49,912 nt of DNA from an uncultured Eubacteriales bacterium (GTDB lineage: Bacteria; Bacillota; Clostridia; Christensenellales; Aristaeellaceae): NCBI GenBank assembly GCA_902785105.1, contig CACZXF010000021.1, forward strand, positions 1 to 49,912, given 5' to 3'. Both the position numbers and the translations under genes were made by a program. Below are positions 25,923 to 32,659 of the stretch, in pieces. The first letter of the stretch is position 1, and every line of letters begins with the position of its first letter. Under the pieces are notes generated by a model, which was not told where the DNA came from, searched no databases, and worked only from the letters and a program-made list of their open reading frames with translations.

Positions 25923-27206
25923 ATGACCAGCACTTTTGAAAAGCTTTCTTCCAACAAGGTCAAGCTCAGCTTCGTGGTGGAGCCCGAGAAGTTTTCCGAG
26001 GGCCTCAAGACCGCTTATAATAAGATGAAGGGCCGCATCAGCATCCCCGGCTTCCGCAAGGGCAAGGCGCCGATGAAGGTCATTGAAAACTACTATGGCG
26101 CGGGCGTGTTCTACGAGGACGCGCTGGACGCCATCTTCCCCGAAATCTATTCCGAGGGCCTGAAGGAGCACGACGTGCATCCCGTCTCCAATCCCGAGGT
26201 CAATGTGGACCAGATCGGCCGCGGCCAGGAGCTGAAGTTCACCGTTGAGGTGTTCGTCCGTCCCGACGTCAAGCTGGGCGAGTACACCCACCTGAACATC
26301 GTCAAGACCGTGGACGAAGTCACCGAGGACGACGTGAGCGCCGAGATCGAGCGCGCCCGCGACCGCGCCTCCCGCTGGGTGGAGATCTCCGACCGTCCCG
26401 CCAAGCTGGACGACCAGGTCAACATCGACTACAAGGGCTTCGACGGCGACGTGCAGTTCGACGGCGGCACCGCCGAGGGCCACGACCTGATCCTGGGCTC
26501 CGGCAGCTTCATCCCCGGCTTCGAGGATCAGCTGGTGGGCAAGTCCGTGGGCGAGGAGTGCGAGGTCAACGTGTCCTTCCCCGAGGACTATCACGCCAAG
26601 GAGCTGGCGGGCAAACCCGTGGTCTTCAAGGTAAAGGTCAATGCCATCCGTGAGAAGGAAGTGCCCGCGCTGGATGACGACTTCGTCAAGGAAGCCTCCG
26701 AGACTGCCGACACCGTCGAGGAATATCGCGCCGAGATCCGCGACAACCTGACCAAGGCCGCCGACAACCGCGCCGAAACCGCCTTCGAGAACGAGATCAT
26801 CGAGACCGTCTGCGACAACGCCGAGGTGGACATCCCCGACGCCATGATCGAGGACCAGATCGACAGCATGATGCGCGAGATGGAAATGCGCATGGCCTAT
26901 CAGGGCATCAAGATGGCGGATTACTTCAAGTATACCGGCCAGACTGAGAAGCAGGTGCGCGACATGTACCGCGACCAGGCCGCCGAGCGCGTCAAGACCC
27001 AGCTGGTGATCGAGGCCATCCGCAAGGCCGAGAACATCACCGCCACCGAGGAGGAGACCGACGCCGAGATCCAGAAGTACGCCGACCAGAACAAGAAGAC
27101 CCTGGACGAGTTCAAGCAGATGATCTCCGACGACGACAAGGCCTATTTCGCCGATGCCGCCGCAACCCGCAAGACCTTCGATTTCCTCAAGGCCAACGCG
27201 GAATAA
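25923..27206 (+). CDS. tig: Trigger factor, ribosome-associated chaperone and peptidyl-prolyl isomerase
   Basis: 427 residues, the normal length. The N-terminal ribosome-binding domain contains the signature SIPGFRKGKAP (about 40-50; family GFRxGKxP). An FKBP-type isomerase domain follows (about 155-240: DDQVNIDYKGF, LGSGSFIPGFEDQLVG), and then the helical C-terminal cradle. It holds nascent chains at the ribosome exit. GGAGGATT precedes the ATG. The tig-clpP-clpX order is a classic protein-quality-control cluster. A terminator hairpin and a palindromic repeat separate it from clpP, so clpPX can be transcribed independently. Confidence 0.96.
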   Translation: MTSTFEKLSSNKVKLSFVVEPEKFSEGLKTAYNKMKGRISIPGFRKGKAPMKVIENYYGAGVFYEDALDAIFPEIYSEGLKEHDVHPVSNPEVNVDQIGRGQELKFTVEVFVRPDVKLGEYTHLNIVKTVDEVTEDDVSAEIERARDRASRWVEISDRPAKLDDQVNIDYKGFDGDVQFDGGTAEGHDLILGSGSFIPGFEDQLVGKSVGEECEVNVSFPEDYHAKELAGKPVVFKVKVNAIREKEVPALDDDFVKEASETADTVEEYRAEIRDNLTKAADNRAETAFENEIIETVCDNAEVDIPDAMIEDQIDSMMREMEMRMAYQGIKMADYFKYTGQTEKQVRDMYRDQAAERVKTQLVIEAIRKAENITATEEETDAEIQKYADQNKKTLDEFKQMISDDDKAYFADAAATRKTFDFLKANAE

Positions 27207-27219
27207 ACCATCGTTTTTA

Positions 27220-27261
27220 ACCCCGCGGCGCATGACCATCCGCGCAGCGGGGTATATTTTC
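27220..27261 (+). terminator. Terminator after tig
   Basis: ACCCCGC (27220-27226) pairs with GCGGGGT (27247-27253), followed by ATATTTTC. Confidence 0.7.
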
Positions 27262-27477
27262 AATGGGGAATGGACAATGGGGAATGGGAAATGATTCTGC
27301 CCCGACTTTGAAAAATGGACAATGCAAAATAGAAAATGGATAATGACAGGCTGCCTGTGAACGAAAGCATTCATCTTTATCCATTCTCCATTGTCCATTT
27401 TCCATTAGCGTCAGTGTTTTACGGGGCTAAACGAAGCATCCAGGCATTCCCCATTCCCCATTTCCCATTCCCAATTG
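27262..27477. repeat. Nested inverted-repeat element made of AATGG/CCATT words
   Basis: The outer left arm (27262-27293, AATGGGGAATGG-like words) is answered by CCATTCCCCATT-like words at 27445-27477. An inner pair (27314-27345 and 27376-27406) repeats the pattern, and ACAGGC/GCCTGT forms the tip. A related shorter copy is at 41039-41096, sharing AAAGCATTC. It is AT-richer than the genes and ends only 7 nt before the clpP ribosome-binding site. Confidence 0.65.
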
Positions 27478-27496
27478 TCTATCAGGAGGTGTGCCC

Positions 27497-28081
27497 ATGA
27501 CCCTGGTGCCCTATGTAATCGAACAGACCAGCCGCGGCGAACGCAGCTATGACATTTACTCCCGACTGTTGAAGGATCGCATCATCTTCCTGGGCGGTCC
27601 CATTGACGACGACGTGGCCAACATCGTGGTGGCCCAGATGCTGTTCCTGGAGATGGAGGACCCGGACCAGGACATCATGCTATACATCAACTCCCCCGGC
27701 GGCAGCGTGTCGGCGGGCATGGCGATCTACGATACCATGCGCTATCTTAAGTGCGAAGTCTCCACCCTCTGCATCGGCATGGCGGCCTCCATGGGCGCGT
27801 TCCTGCTGGCGGCGGGCGCGAAGGGCAAGCGCAAGGCGCTGCCCCACGCGGAGATCATGATCCACCAGCCCCTCGGCGGCGCGCAGGGCCAGGCCACGGA
27901 CATCCAGATCCACGCCGAGCAGATCCTCCGCATCAAAAAGACCATGAACGAGCTGCTGGCCCAGAACACCGGCAAAACCCTGGAGGAGATCGAGCGGGAC
28001 ACCGAGCGCGACCACTTCATGACCGCCGAGCAGGCAAAGGAATACGGCCTTATCGACGACATCATCATCCCGAGGAGATAA
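27497..28081 (+). CDS. clpP: ATP-dependent Clp protease proteolytic subunit
   Basis: 194 residues, normal length. The catalytic triad is visible: Ser98 in [11 protein letters not shown], His123 in [10 protein letters not shown] and Asp172. It forms the tetradecameric chamber that degrades substrates unfolded by ClpX or ClpC. A GTG at 27491 is in frame, but AGGAGG at 27484-27489 is 7 nt from the ATG at 27497, which is therefore chosen. clpX starts 3 nt after its stop codon. Confidence 0.97.
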   Translation: MTLVPYVIEQTSRGERSYDIYSRLLKDRIIFLGGPIDDDVANIVVAQMLFLEMEDPDQDIMLYINSPGGSVSAGMAIYDTMRYLKCEVSTLCIGMAASMGAFLLAAGAKGKRKALPHAEIMIHQPLGGAQGQATDIQIHAEQILRIKKTMNELLAQNTGKTLEEIERDTERDHFMTAEQAKEYGLIDDIIIPRR

Positions 28082-28084
28082 GAT

Positions 28085-29380
28085 ATGCCAAGCAAAGACA
28101 CTACCCGGCGCGGCGTGCGCTGCTCCTTCTGCGGCAAGACCCAGGACCAGGTGCGCAAGCTGGTGTCCGGCCCCAATAATACCTATATCTGCAATGAGTG
28201 CGTGCTGCTGTGCAGCGAGATCGTGTCCGATGACGTGGAGTCCATCGGCATGACCGGCAATCTTGAGATCAAGAAGCCCCGGGAGATCAAGGAGATACTG
28301 GATCAGTATGTGGTGGGGCAGGAGAGTGCCAAGAAGGCCCTGTCCGTGGCCGTGTACAACCACTACAAGCGCATTCAATGCATGGGCAACAAGAAGGGCG
28401 ATGTGGAGCTGCAAAAGAGCAACATCGTCATGCTGGGCCCCACCGGCTGCGGCAAGACCTATCTGGCTCAGACCCTGGCCAAGATACTGAACGTGCCCTT
28501 CGCCATCGGCGACGCCACCTCCCTGACTGAGGCGGGCTATGTGGGTGAGGACGTGGAGAACGTGCTGCTGCGCCTCATCCAGAACGCCGACTTCGATGTG
28601 GAGCGCGCCCAGCGGGGTATCATCTACATCGATGAGATCGACAAGATCGCCCGCAAGTCTGAGAACCCGTCCATCACCCGCGACGTCTCCGGCGAGGGCG
28701 TCCAGCAGGCATTGCTGAAGATCCTTGAGGGCACCGTGGCCTCCGTCCCGCCCCAGGGCGGCAGAAAGCACCCGCTCCAGGAGTTCATTCAGATCGACAC
28801 CACCAACATTCTGTTCATCTGCGGCGGCGCGTTCGACGGCATCGAGAAGATCGTCGAGAGCCGCATCGGCAAGAAGGTCATGGGCTTCGGCGCGGAGATC
28901 AAGGGCAAGTATGAGCACACCAACGCCGAGATCATGTCTCAGGTGCGCCCGGAGGACCTGCTGAAATTCGGCCTGATCCCCGAGTTCATCGGTCGTCTGC
29001 CCGTGCTGGTGACGCTGAACAGCCTGGACGAGGAGGCGCTGACCAAGATCCTCACCGAGCCCAGGAACGCCCTCACCCGCCAGTACGCCAAGCTGCTGAG
29101 CTTCGACGACGTAGAGCTTGAATTCACCCCCGACGCCCTCACCGCTATCGCCCGCCAGGCCCTCACCCGCAAGAGCGGCGCGCGTGGCCTCAGAGCCATC
29201 ATCGAGAGCGTCATGACCGACACCATGTACGAGCTCCCCTCCATGGAGGGCGTCAAGAAGTGCATCATCACCAAGGAGTCCGTCGACGACGGCGAACCGC
29301 CCCGCCTCATCTTCGCCCAGCCCGACGCCCTCCCCGTCCCCAACGAAATTCCTGCCCCGGACACCAAGCCGTCGGCATAA
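28085..29380 (+). CDS. clpX: ATP-dependent unfoldase ClpX
   Basis: 431 residues. The N-terminal zinc-binding domain has four cysteines (C13, C16, C36, C39). The AAA+ domain has Walker A GPTGCGKT (about 118-125), Walker B IIYIDEID, the [19 protein letters not shown] region, and the ClpP-binding loop IGF is represented by VMGFGAE. It unfolds proteins and feeds them to ClpP, encoded directly upstream. A perfect 15-bp hairpin follows the stop codon. Confidence 0.97.
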   Translation: MPSKDTTRRGVRCSFCGKTQDQVRKLVSGPNNTYICNECVLLCSEIVSDDVESIGMTGNLEIKKPREIKEILDQYVVGQESAKKALSVAVYNHYKRIQCMGNKKGDVELQKSNIVMLGPTGCGKTYLAQTLAKILNVPFAIGDATSLTEAGYVGEDVENVLLRLIQNADFDVERAQRGIIYIDEIDKIARKSENPSITRDVSGEGVQQALLKILEGTVASVPPQGGRKHPLQEFIQIDTTNILFICGGAFDGIEKIVESRIGKKVMGFGAEIKGKYEHTNAEIMSQVRPEDLLKFGLIPEFIGRLPVLVTLNSLDEEALTKILTEPRNALTRQYAKLLSFDDVELEFTPDALTAIARQALTRKSGARGLRAIIESVMTDTMYELPSMEGVKKCIITKESVDDGEPPRLIFAQPDALPVPNEIPAPDTKPSA

Positions 29381-29381
29381 C

Positions 29382-29416
29382 AGCACAGGCCGCCTCGCAT
29401 TGAGGCGGCCTGTGCT
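29382..29416 (+). terminator. Hairpin after clpX
   Basis: A perfect 15-bp stem (29382-29396 with 29402-29416), loop GCATT. It has no long T-tract; ATCATTG follows. Confidence 0.6.
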
Positions 29417-29420
29417 ATCA

Positions 29421-29502
29421 TTGTAGGGGCGCCGTTTCGGCACCCGCTCCTTGCGCTTTGCTACGCAGTATATGTCAGGTGGCGAATTGCCACCCCCTAC
29501 AA
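29421..29502. repeat. 82-nt inverted-repeat element with TTGTAGGGG ends
   Basis: TTGTAGGGG (29421-29429) is inverted as CCCCTACAA (29494-29502), with GGTGGC/GCCACC pairing inside. The left end matches the repeat at 20729. Confidence 0.6.
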
Positions 29503-29503
29503 A

Positions 29504-29800
29504 TCACAGGTACCTGTTGTTATTCAAAAACACCGCAACAGCCCGAACAAGGGTTTCAAGCTGATTTTTAAGTATACAGATTTCCCGCGCGTTCTCAGCC
29601 TCCCGCCTTTGCGCAATTTCCAGCTCACGCTTCAACCCATCAATTTGATGAAGAAGGCGGGTAGTTTCATTATTGTCTGACATGGAGTAAATCTCCCCAA
29701 GATATGATTGGTATAAAAAGTATGTATTTCCAATAATACCCTTACAAACAGTGTATGTCAATGAAACCCACTGTTCAGCAGTACGTTTTTCGTCACTCAT
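29504..29800 (-). CDS. Small coiled-coil protein, unknown function
   Basis: 98 residues from the ATG at 29800. Residues about 45-90 are a Leu/Glu-rich heptad region (LLHQIDGLKRELEIAQRREA) predicted to coil. The base composition is lower in GC than the neighbours and rare codons are frequent, which suggests acquired DNA. The ATG at 29800 has no clear ribosome-binding site. An internal ATG at 29683 has GGGGAG upstream and would give a 59-residue protein holding just the coiled coil. It is divergent from the HTH gene, with about 28 nt between them. Not recognised; could be non-coding. Confidence 0.4.
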   Translation of the reverse strand: MSDEKRTAEQWVSLTYTVCKGIIGNTYFLYQSYLGEIYSMSDNNETTRLLHQIDGLKRELEIAQRREAENAREICILKNQLETLVRAVAVFLNNNRYL

Positions 29801-29828
29801 ATTGTACAATCATATATGGGTGATTTAG

Positions 29829-30140
29829 GTGATAGATAAACGCAGTTTTGCGCTGAGGCTTTCCGCACTGCGGATGCAGAAGGGGCTGTCCGCGAGGGAC
29901 ATGAGCCTTTCGCTTGGGCAGGGGGAATCCTACATCAACAATGTGGAAAACTGCCAGAACTATCCCTCGATGACCATGTTTTTCAACATCTGCGATTACC
30001 TTGAAATCACGCCCCGTGAATTCTTCGACACCGAAACCGCCAATCCCACCCAGACCCGGCGTCTGCTGGAGGCCTGCCGAAACCTTCCGCCGGAGAAGGT
30101 GGAGCACGTCATACAACTCCTTCGCGATTTGAAGGGATGA
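29829..30140 (+). CDS. XRE-family helix-turn-helix regulator
   Basis: 103 residues. The Cro/C1-type HTH spans about 8-60 (LSALRMQKGLSARDMSLSLG, then SYINNVENCQNYPSM). The C-terminal ~40 residues end in a helix resembling a dimerisation tail (LPPEKVEHVIQLLRDLKG). It starts with GTG at 29829; the ribosome-binding site is weak. Small regulators of this kind often control a divergent gene, here the small coiled-coil ORF. A terminator follows. Confidence 0.82.
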   Translation: MIDKRSFALRLSALRMQKGLSARDMSLSLGQGESYINNVENCQNYPSMTMFFNICDYLEITPREFFDTETANPTQTRRLLEACRNLPPEKVEHVIQLLRDLKG

Positions 30141-30149
30141 ATTATTCCG

Positions 30150-30181
30150 GGCCGCTTCCCTTGGAGCGGCCTGTTTCTGTT
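30150..30181 (+). terminator. Terminator after the HTH gene
   Basis: GGCCGCT (30150-30156) pairs with AGCGGCC (30165-30171), followed by TGTTTCTGTT. Confidence 0.7.
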
Positions 30182-30190
30182 AAAAAGCAG

Positions 30191-30219
30191 TTGCCGTGAT
30201 GGCGCGGGTATGCTATAAT
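30191..30219 (+). promoter_or_regulatory. Promoter of the Rpn-family gene
   Basis: -35 TTGCCG (30191-30196), 17-nt spacer, extended -10 TGCTATAAT (30211-30219). Confidence 0.65.
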
Positions 30220-30244
30220 AGGTTTAGAGGGGAGTGACCTGGGG

Positions 30245-31225
30245 ATGGCCGGTGAAGCGCGGGTATACAAGGACAGGCTGTTTTGCTTTATCTTTGGCAA
30301 TGAAGCCCACAAGGAGTGGACGCTGAGCCTGTACAACGCGGTGAACGGCTCTCATTACACCAATCCGGAGGACATCACAATCGCCACATTGACCCAGGTG
30401 GTATACATGGGCATGCGCAATGACGTGGCCTTTCTGATCGCCAACGAGGTCAATCTCTATGAGCAGCAGTCCACCTACAATCCCAACATGCCACTTCGAC
30501 TGATGCAGTATACGGGCAATATCTATGAAAAGCTCATCACGCTGAGGCAGGATAACAAATACGGCACGCGGCTGATCGAGCTGCCGGTGCCGAAGCTGGT
30601 GGTGTTCTATAATGGCGTTGCAGGTACACCTGACGATACGATTCTGAACCTCTCGGATGCCTTCCCGCCGGAAAAGCGTGATGAGGCTGATATTGCCGTG
30701 CGCGTGCGCGTCATCAACGTCAACAAGGGAAGTAGCCCCGCCGTCGTCTCCGCCTGCCAGCCCCTGAATGAATATGCCTGGTTTGTGGACAGAATACGGG
30801 AAAACGAAAAATCCATGCCCTTGGAAGCTGCTGTTGATACTGCCCTGGATGACATGCCCCGCAGCTTTGAAATTAAACGCTATATCGAAGCCAACCGTGT
30901 GGAGGTGAAAAAAATGCTTCTTACAGAATACAGTGAATCCAAAACGATGGAATTGTTCAAAGAAGAGGGACGAAGGGAAGGCCGGGCGGAAGGCCGAGCG
31001 GAAGGCCGGGCGGAAGGTCGCGCAGAAGGCCGTGCGGAAGGTCGGGCGGAAGGTCGCGCAGAAGGTCGGGCGGAAGGTCGGGCGGAAGGCCGAGCGGAAG
31101 GTGAGGTCAGGCTTGGCGTTCTGTTTGAAAAGCTGATGAGCCTCGGGCGCAGCGCCGACGCCATGAAGGTCGCCTCCGATCCGGCATGGCGCGAAAAGCT
31201 TTACAGGGAATTTGAAATGGCATAA
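30245..31225 (+). CDS. Rpn-family PD-(D/E)XK nuclease/putative transposase with EGRA repeat tail
   Basis: 326 residues. The first ~235 residues resemble the Rpn (RpnA-like recombination-promoting nuclease, PDDEXK transposase-related) family, e.g. KDRLFCFIFGNEAHKEWTLS, then RNDVAFLIANEVNLYEQQST and PVPKLVVFYNG, which carry the Asp and Glu positions of the nuclease core. Then comes a low-complexity tail of ten EGRA tetrapeptides (residues 245-284) and a short C-terminal helix (VLFEKLMSLGRSADAM). Members are widespread, multi-copy and often variable in Firmicutes. It stands alone between its own promoter and a strong terminator. Confidence 0.8.
   Translation: MAGEARVYKDRLFCFIFGNEAHKEWTLSLYNAVNGSHYTNPEDITIATLTQVVYMGMRNDVAFLIANEVNLYEQQSTYNPNMPLRLMQYTGNIYEKLITLRQDNKYGTRLIELPVPKLVVFYNGVAGTPDDTILNLSDAFPPEKRDEADIAVRVRVINVNKGSSPAVVSACQPLNEYAWFVDRIRENEKSMPLEAAVDTALDDMPRSFEIKRYIEANRVEVKKMLLTEYSESKTMELFKEEGRREGRAEGRAEGRAEGRAEGRAEGRAEGRAEGRAEGRAEGRAEGEVRLGVLFEKLMSLGRSADAMKVASDPAWREKLYREFEMA
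30977..31096 (+). repeat. Ten tandem 12-nt units encoding EGRA
   Basis: Ten in-frame 12-nt units of the form GAAGGYCGNGCN. Units differ only at codon third positions. The tract is open in all frames and prone to slippage in steps of 12 nt, which keeps the reading frame. Confidence 0.9.
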
Positions 31226-31233
31226 CAGACTGC

Positions 31234-31270
31234 CGCCGGGAAACAGGCTATTGTTCCCGGCGGTTTTTTA
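31234..31270 (+). terminator. Terminator after the Rpn-family gene
   Basis: CCGCCGGGAA (31234-31243) pairs with TTCCCGGCGG (31255-31264), followed by TTTTTT. It may also serve the convergent gene. Confidence 0.88.
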
Positions 31271-31274
31271 ATGG

Positions 31275-31763
31275 TTATTTATCCTTCTTAATCCCAGCGG
31301 CTTCAGCCATGTTTTCCACGGCCTCCTTGACCTCAGGAGTGGCTTTGGAATCCTCTTTCATTGAAGCCATGATTTCATCATAGGCCTTTTGCAGCTCAGC
31401 CTGGGTGTAGGTGCCGATTTTGGCGGCGCTCTCTACCAGTATTTTCCAGGATTTCTGGAGCTCGGGGCTAACCTGCTTGTCGAAATACTCCCCGGCATCG
31501 TCCAGCCACTGCTTCACCTCCGGGGCATTTTCGGCGAGGTATTTGTCGATATCCTTGGACGCGACCGCCCACCATTCAGAGGCCGCCTTGCCTGCCTCAC
31601 CCGCGAAGCCGACGAAGGCGCCCCAGGTCTGCCCCAAGCTGTCCCAGAGCTGCCCGGCGGATTCATCCAAGGGGGTCGGGGTCTGCGTAGGCGCGGGCCT
31701 GGCCTCCGCAACCGCGGGCATCGTCATGCAGCAAAGCAGCATCGCCGCAATTAACTTTTTCAA
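31275..31763 (-). CDS. Small exported helical protein, unknown function
   Basis: 162 residues. Signal peptide at 1-19 (cleavage after AVA), a Pro/Thr linker, then an almost fully helical body rich in Trp (LWDSLGQTWGAF, ASEWWAVA) and Lys/Glu. No family recognised. Translation starts at TTG 31763, set by AGGAGG 8 nt upstream. The gene follows the next exported protein by 28 nt after its stop (31779), so the two probably share a transcript. Confidence 0.7.
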   Translation of the reverse strand: MKKLIAAMLLCCMTMPAVAEARPAPTQTPTPLDESAGQLWDSLGQTWGAFVGFAGEAGKAASEWWAVASKDIDKYLAENAPEVKQWLDDAGEYFDKQVSPELQKSWKILVESAAKIGTYTQAELQKAYDEIMASMKEDSKATPEVKEAVENMAEAAGIKKDK

Positions 31764-31778
31764 GGGAAGGACCTCCTT

Positions 31779-32492
31779 TTATAATATCGTTTCGAAGATA
31801 ACCCTGTCGTCGCTTCTCGAGCTGTCCTGCCAGATCAGCCGGTTACCATCAAATCTGAGATTTCCCGCCGTGCCGACGTTGACTGGCGTGCCAAGCTCCG
31901 GGTTTTCCTCATCGCTGATGGGTACATCGTAAAATGCGCCGTCATCATAGACAAAGGCATTCAATGCGCAATCGTAATACGCAGTCACTTTGAATATGTA
32001 AGCACCATGAGTCAGAGGGGAAATGATTTCTATATCCCAACCCTTTTCAGAATTTTGAGCAATGGACATGACGGTGAACTGGCTTTCGGCCTCTCGCCAT
32101 TCACCAGCGACATCCATCGAAGGCGCTTCGACATCGGAGATAAAGCGAATGTCCTTCACCGCGCCATCCGTTACCGTCAGCTCCCAGGTAATGGCGTGGT
32201 CGCAGGCGATTCCGGTGAAATGTTGGGCCGCTATCGTGGCTTCGCCATCGGCAATGGGGTCAAACCGTGCCTGAAACGTCCCGTTCTGAACCGCTTCGCT
32301 TGCCAGCTTTACGACATTCTCTCCGCTGAGAATCGCCGCCCGCCACGAGTCGTCGTCAGCTTCTGCAATGGGAATGTTAAAGCTATAGCTGCCATCTCTT
32401 AGTTCATTTCCAATGATCCCTGTGACCTCTGAATTTGACACACACAGCGCCAGCACCGCCAGGATCAACAGTATTGCCGCGAACTTCTTCAC
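31779..32492 (-). CDS. Exported or membrane-anchored beta-rich protein, unknown function
   Basis: 237 residues. One N-terminal hydrophobic segment (about 3-22, FAAILLILAVLALCV) and then a beta-rich extracytoplasmic domain that opens with a repeated-sounding NELRDGSYSFNIPIAEADDDS stretch split by turns. No family recognised. An in-frame TTG lies at 32516, but AGGGAGG (32501-32507) fits GTG at 32492, the start chosen here. Confidence 0.65.
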   Translation of the reverse strand: MKKFAAILLILAVLALCVSNSEVTGIIGNELRDGSYSFNIPIAEADDDSWRAAILSGENVVKLASEAVQNGTFQARFDPIADGEATIAAQHFTGIACDHAITWELTVTDGAVKDIRFISDVEAPSMDVAGEWREAESQFTVMSIAQNSEKGWDIEIISPLTHGAYIFKVTAYYDCALNAFVYDDGAFYDVPISDEENPELGTPVNVGTAGNLRFDGNRLIWQDSSRSDDRVIFETIL

Positions 32493-32604
32493 TTTCTTCG
32501 CCTCCCTCGCTTTCAATACCGATGCTGTGACGAAGAAAGGCTGGAAAAAGTTCCCTTAAGGATTTGGATTTACAGAGTCGGTGTCTTTGCGTCAACCCAT
32601 AATG

Positions 32605-32639
32605 AATAAAACCGCCTGCCCCGTATGCGCGGAGCAGGC
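32605..32639 (-). terminator. Terminator of the EF-G-like gene
   Basis: GCCTGC (32614-32619) pairs with GCAGGC (32634-32639), with further CCG/CGG pairing. On the minus strand GGTTTTATT follows. Confidence 0.75.
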
Positions 32640-32659
32640 ATGTTTTGTATTGATGGTGA

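Noticed and set aside
30880-31164. Minus-strand PSAR-repeat frame opposite the EGRA tract
   Set aside because: Pure by-product of the 12-nt repeats, which are open in all frames.
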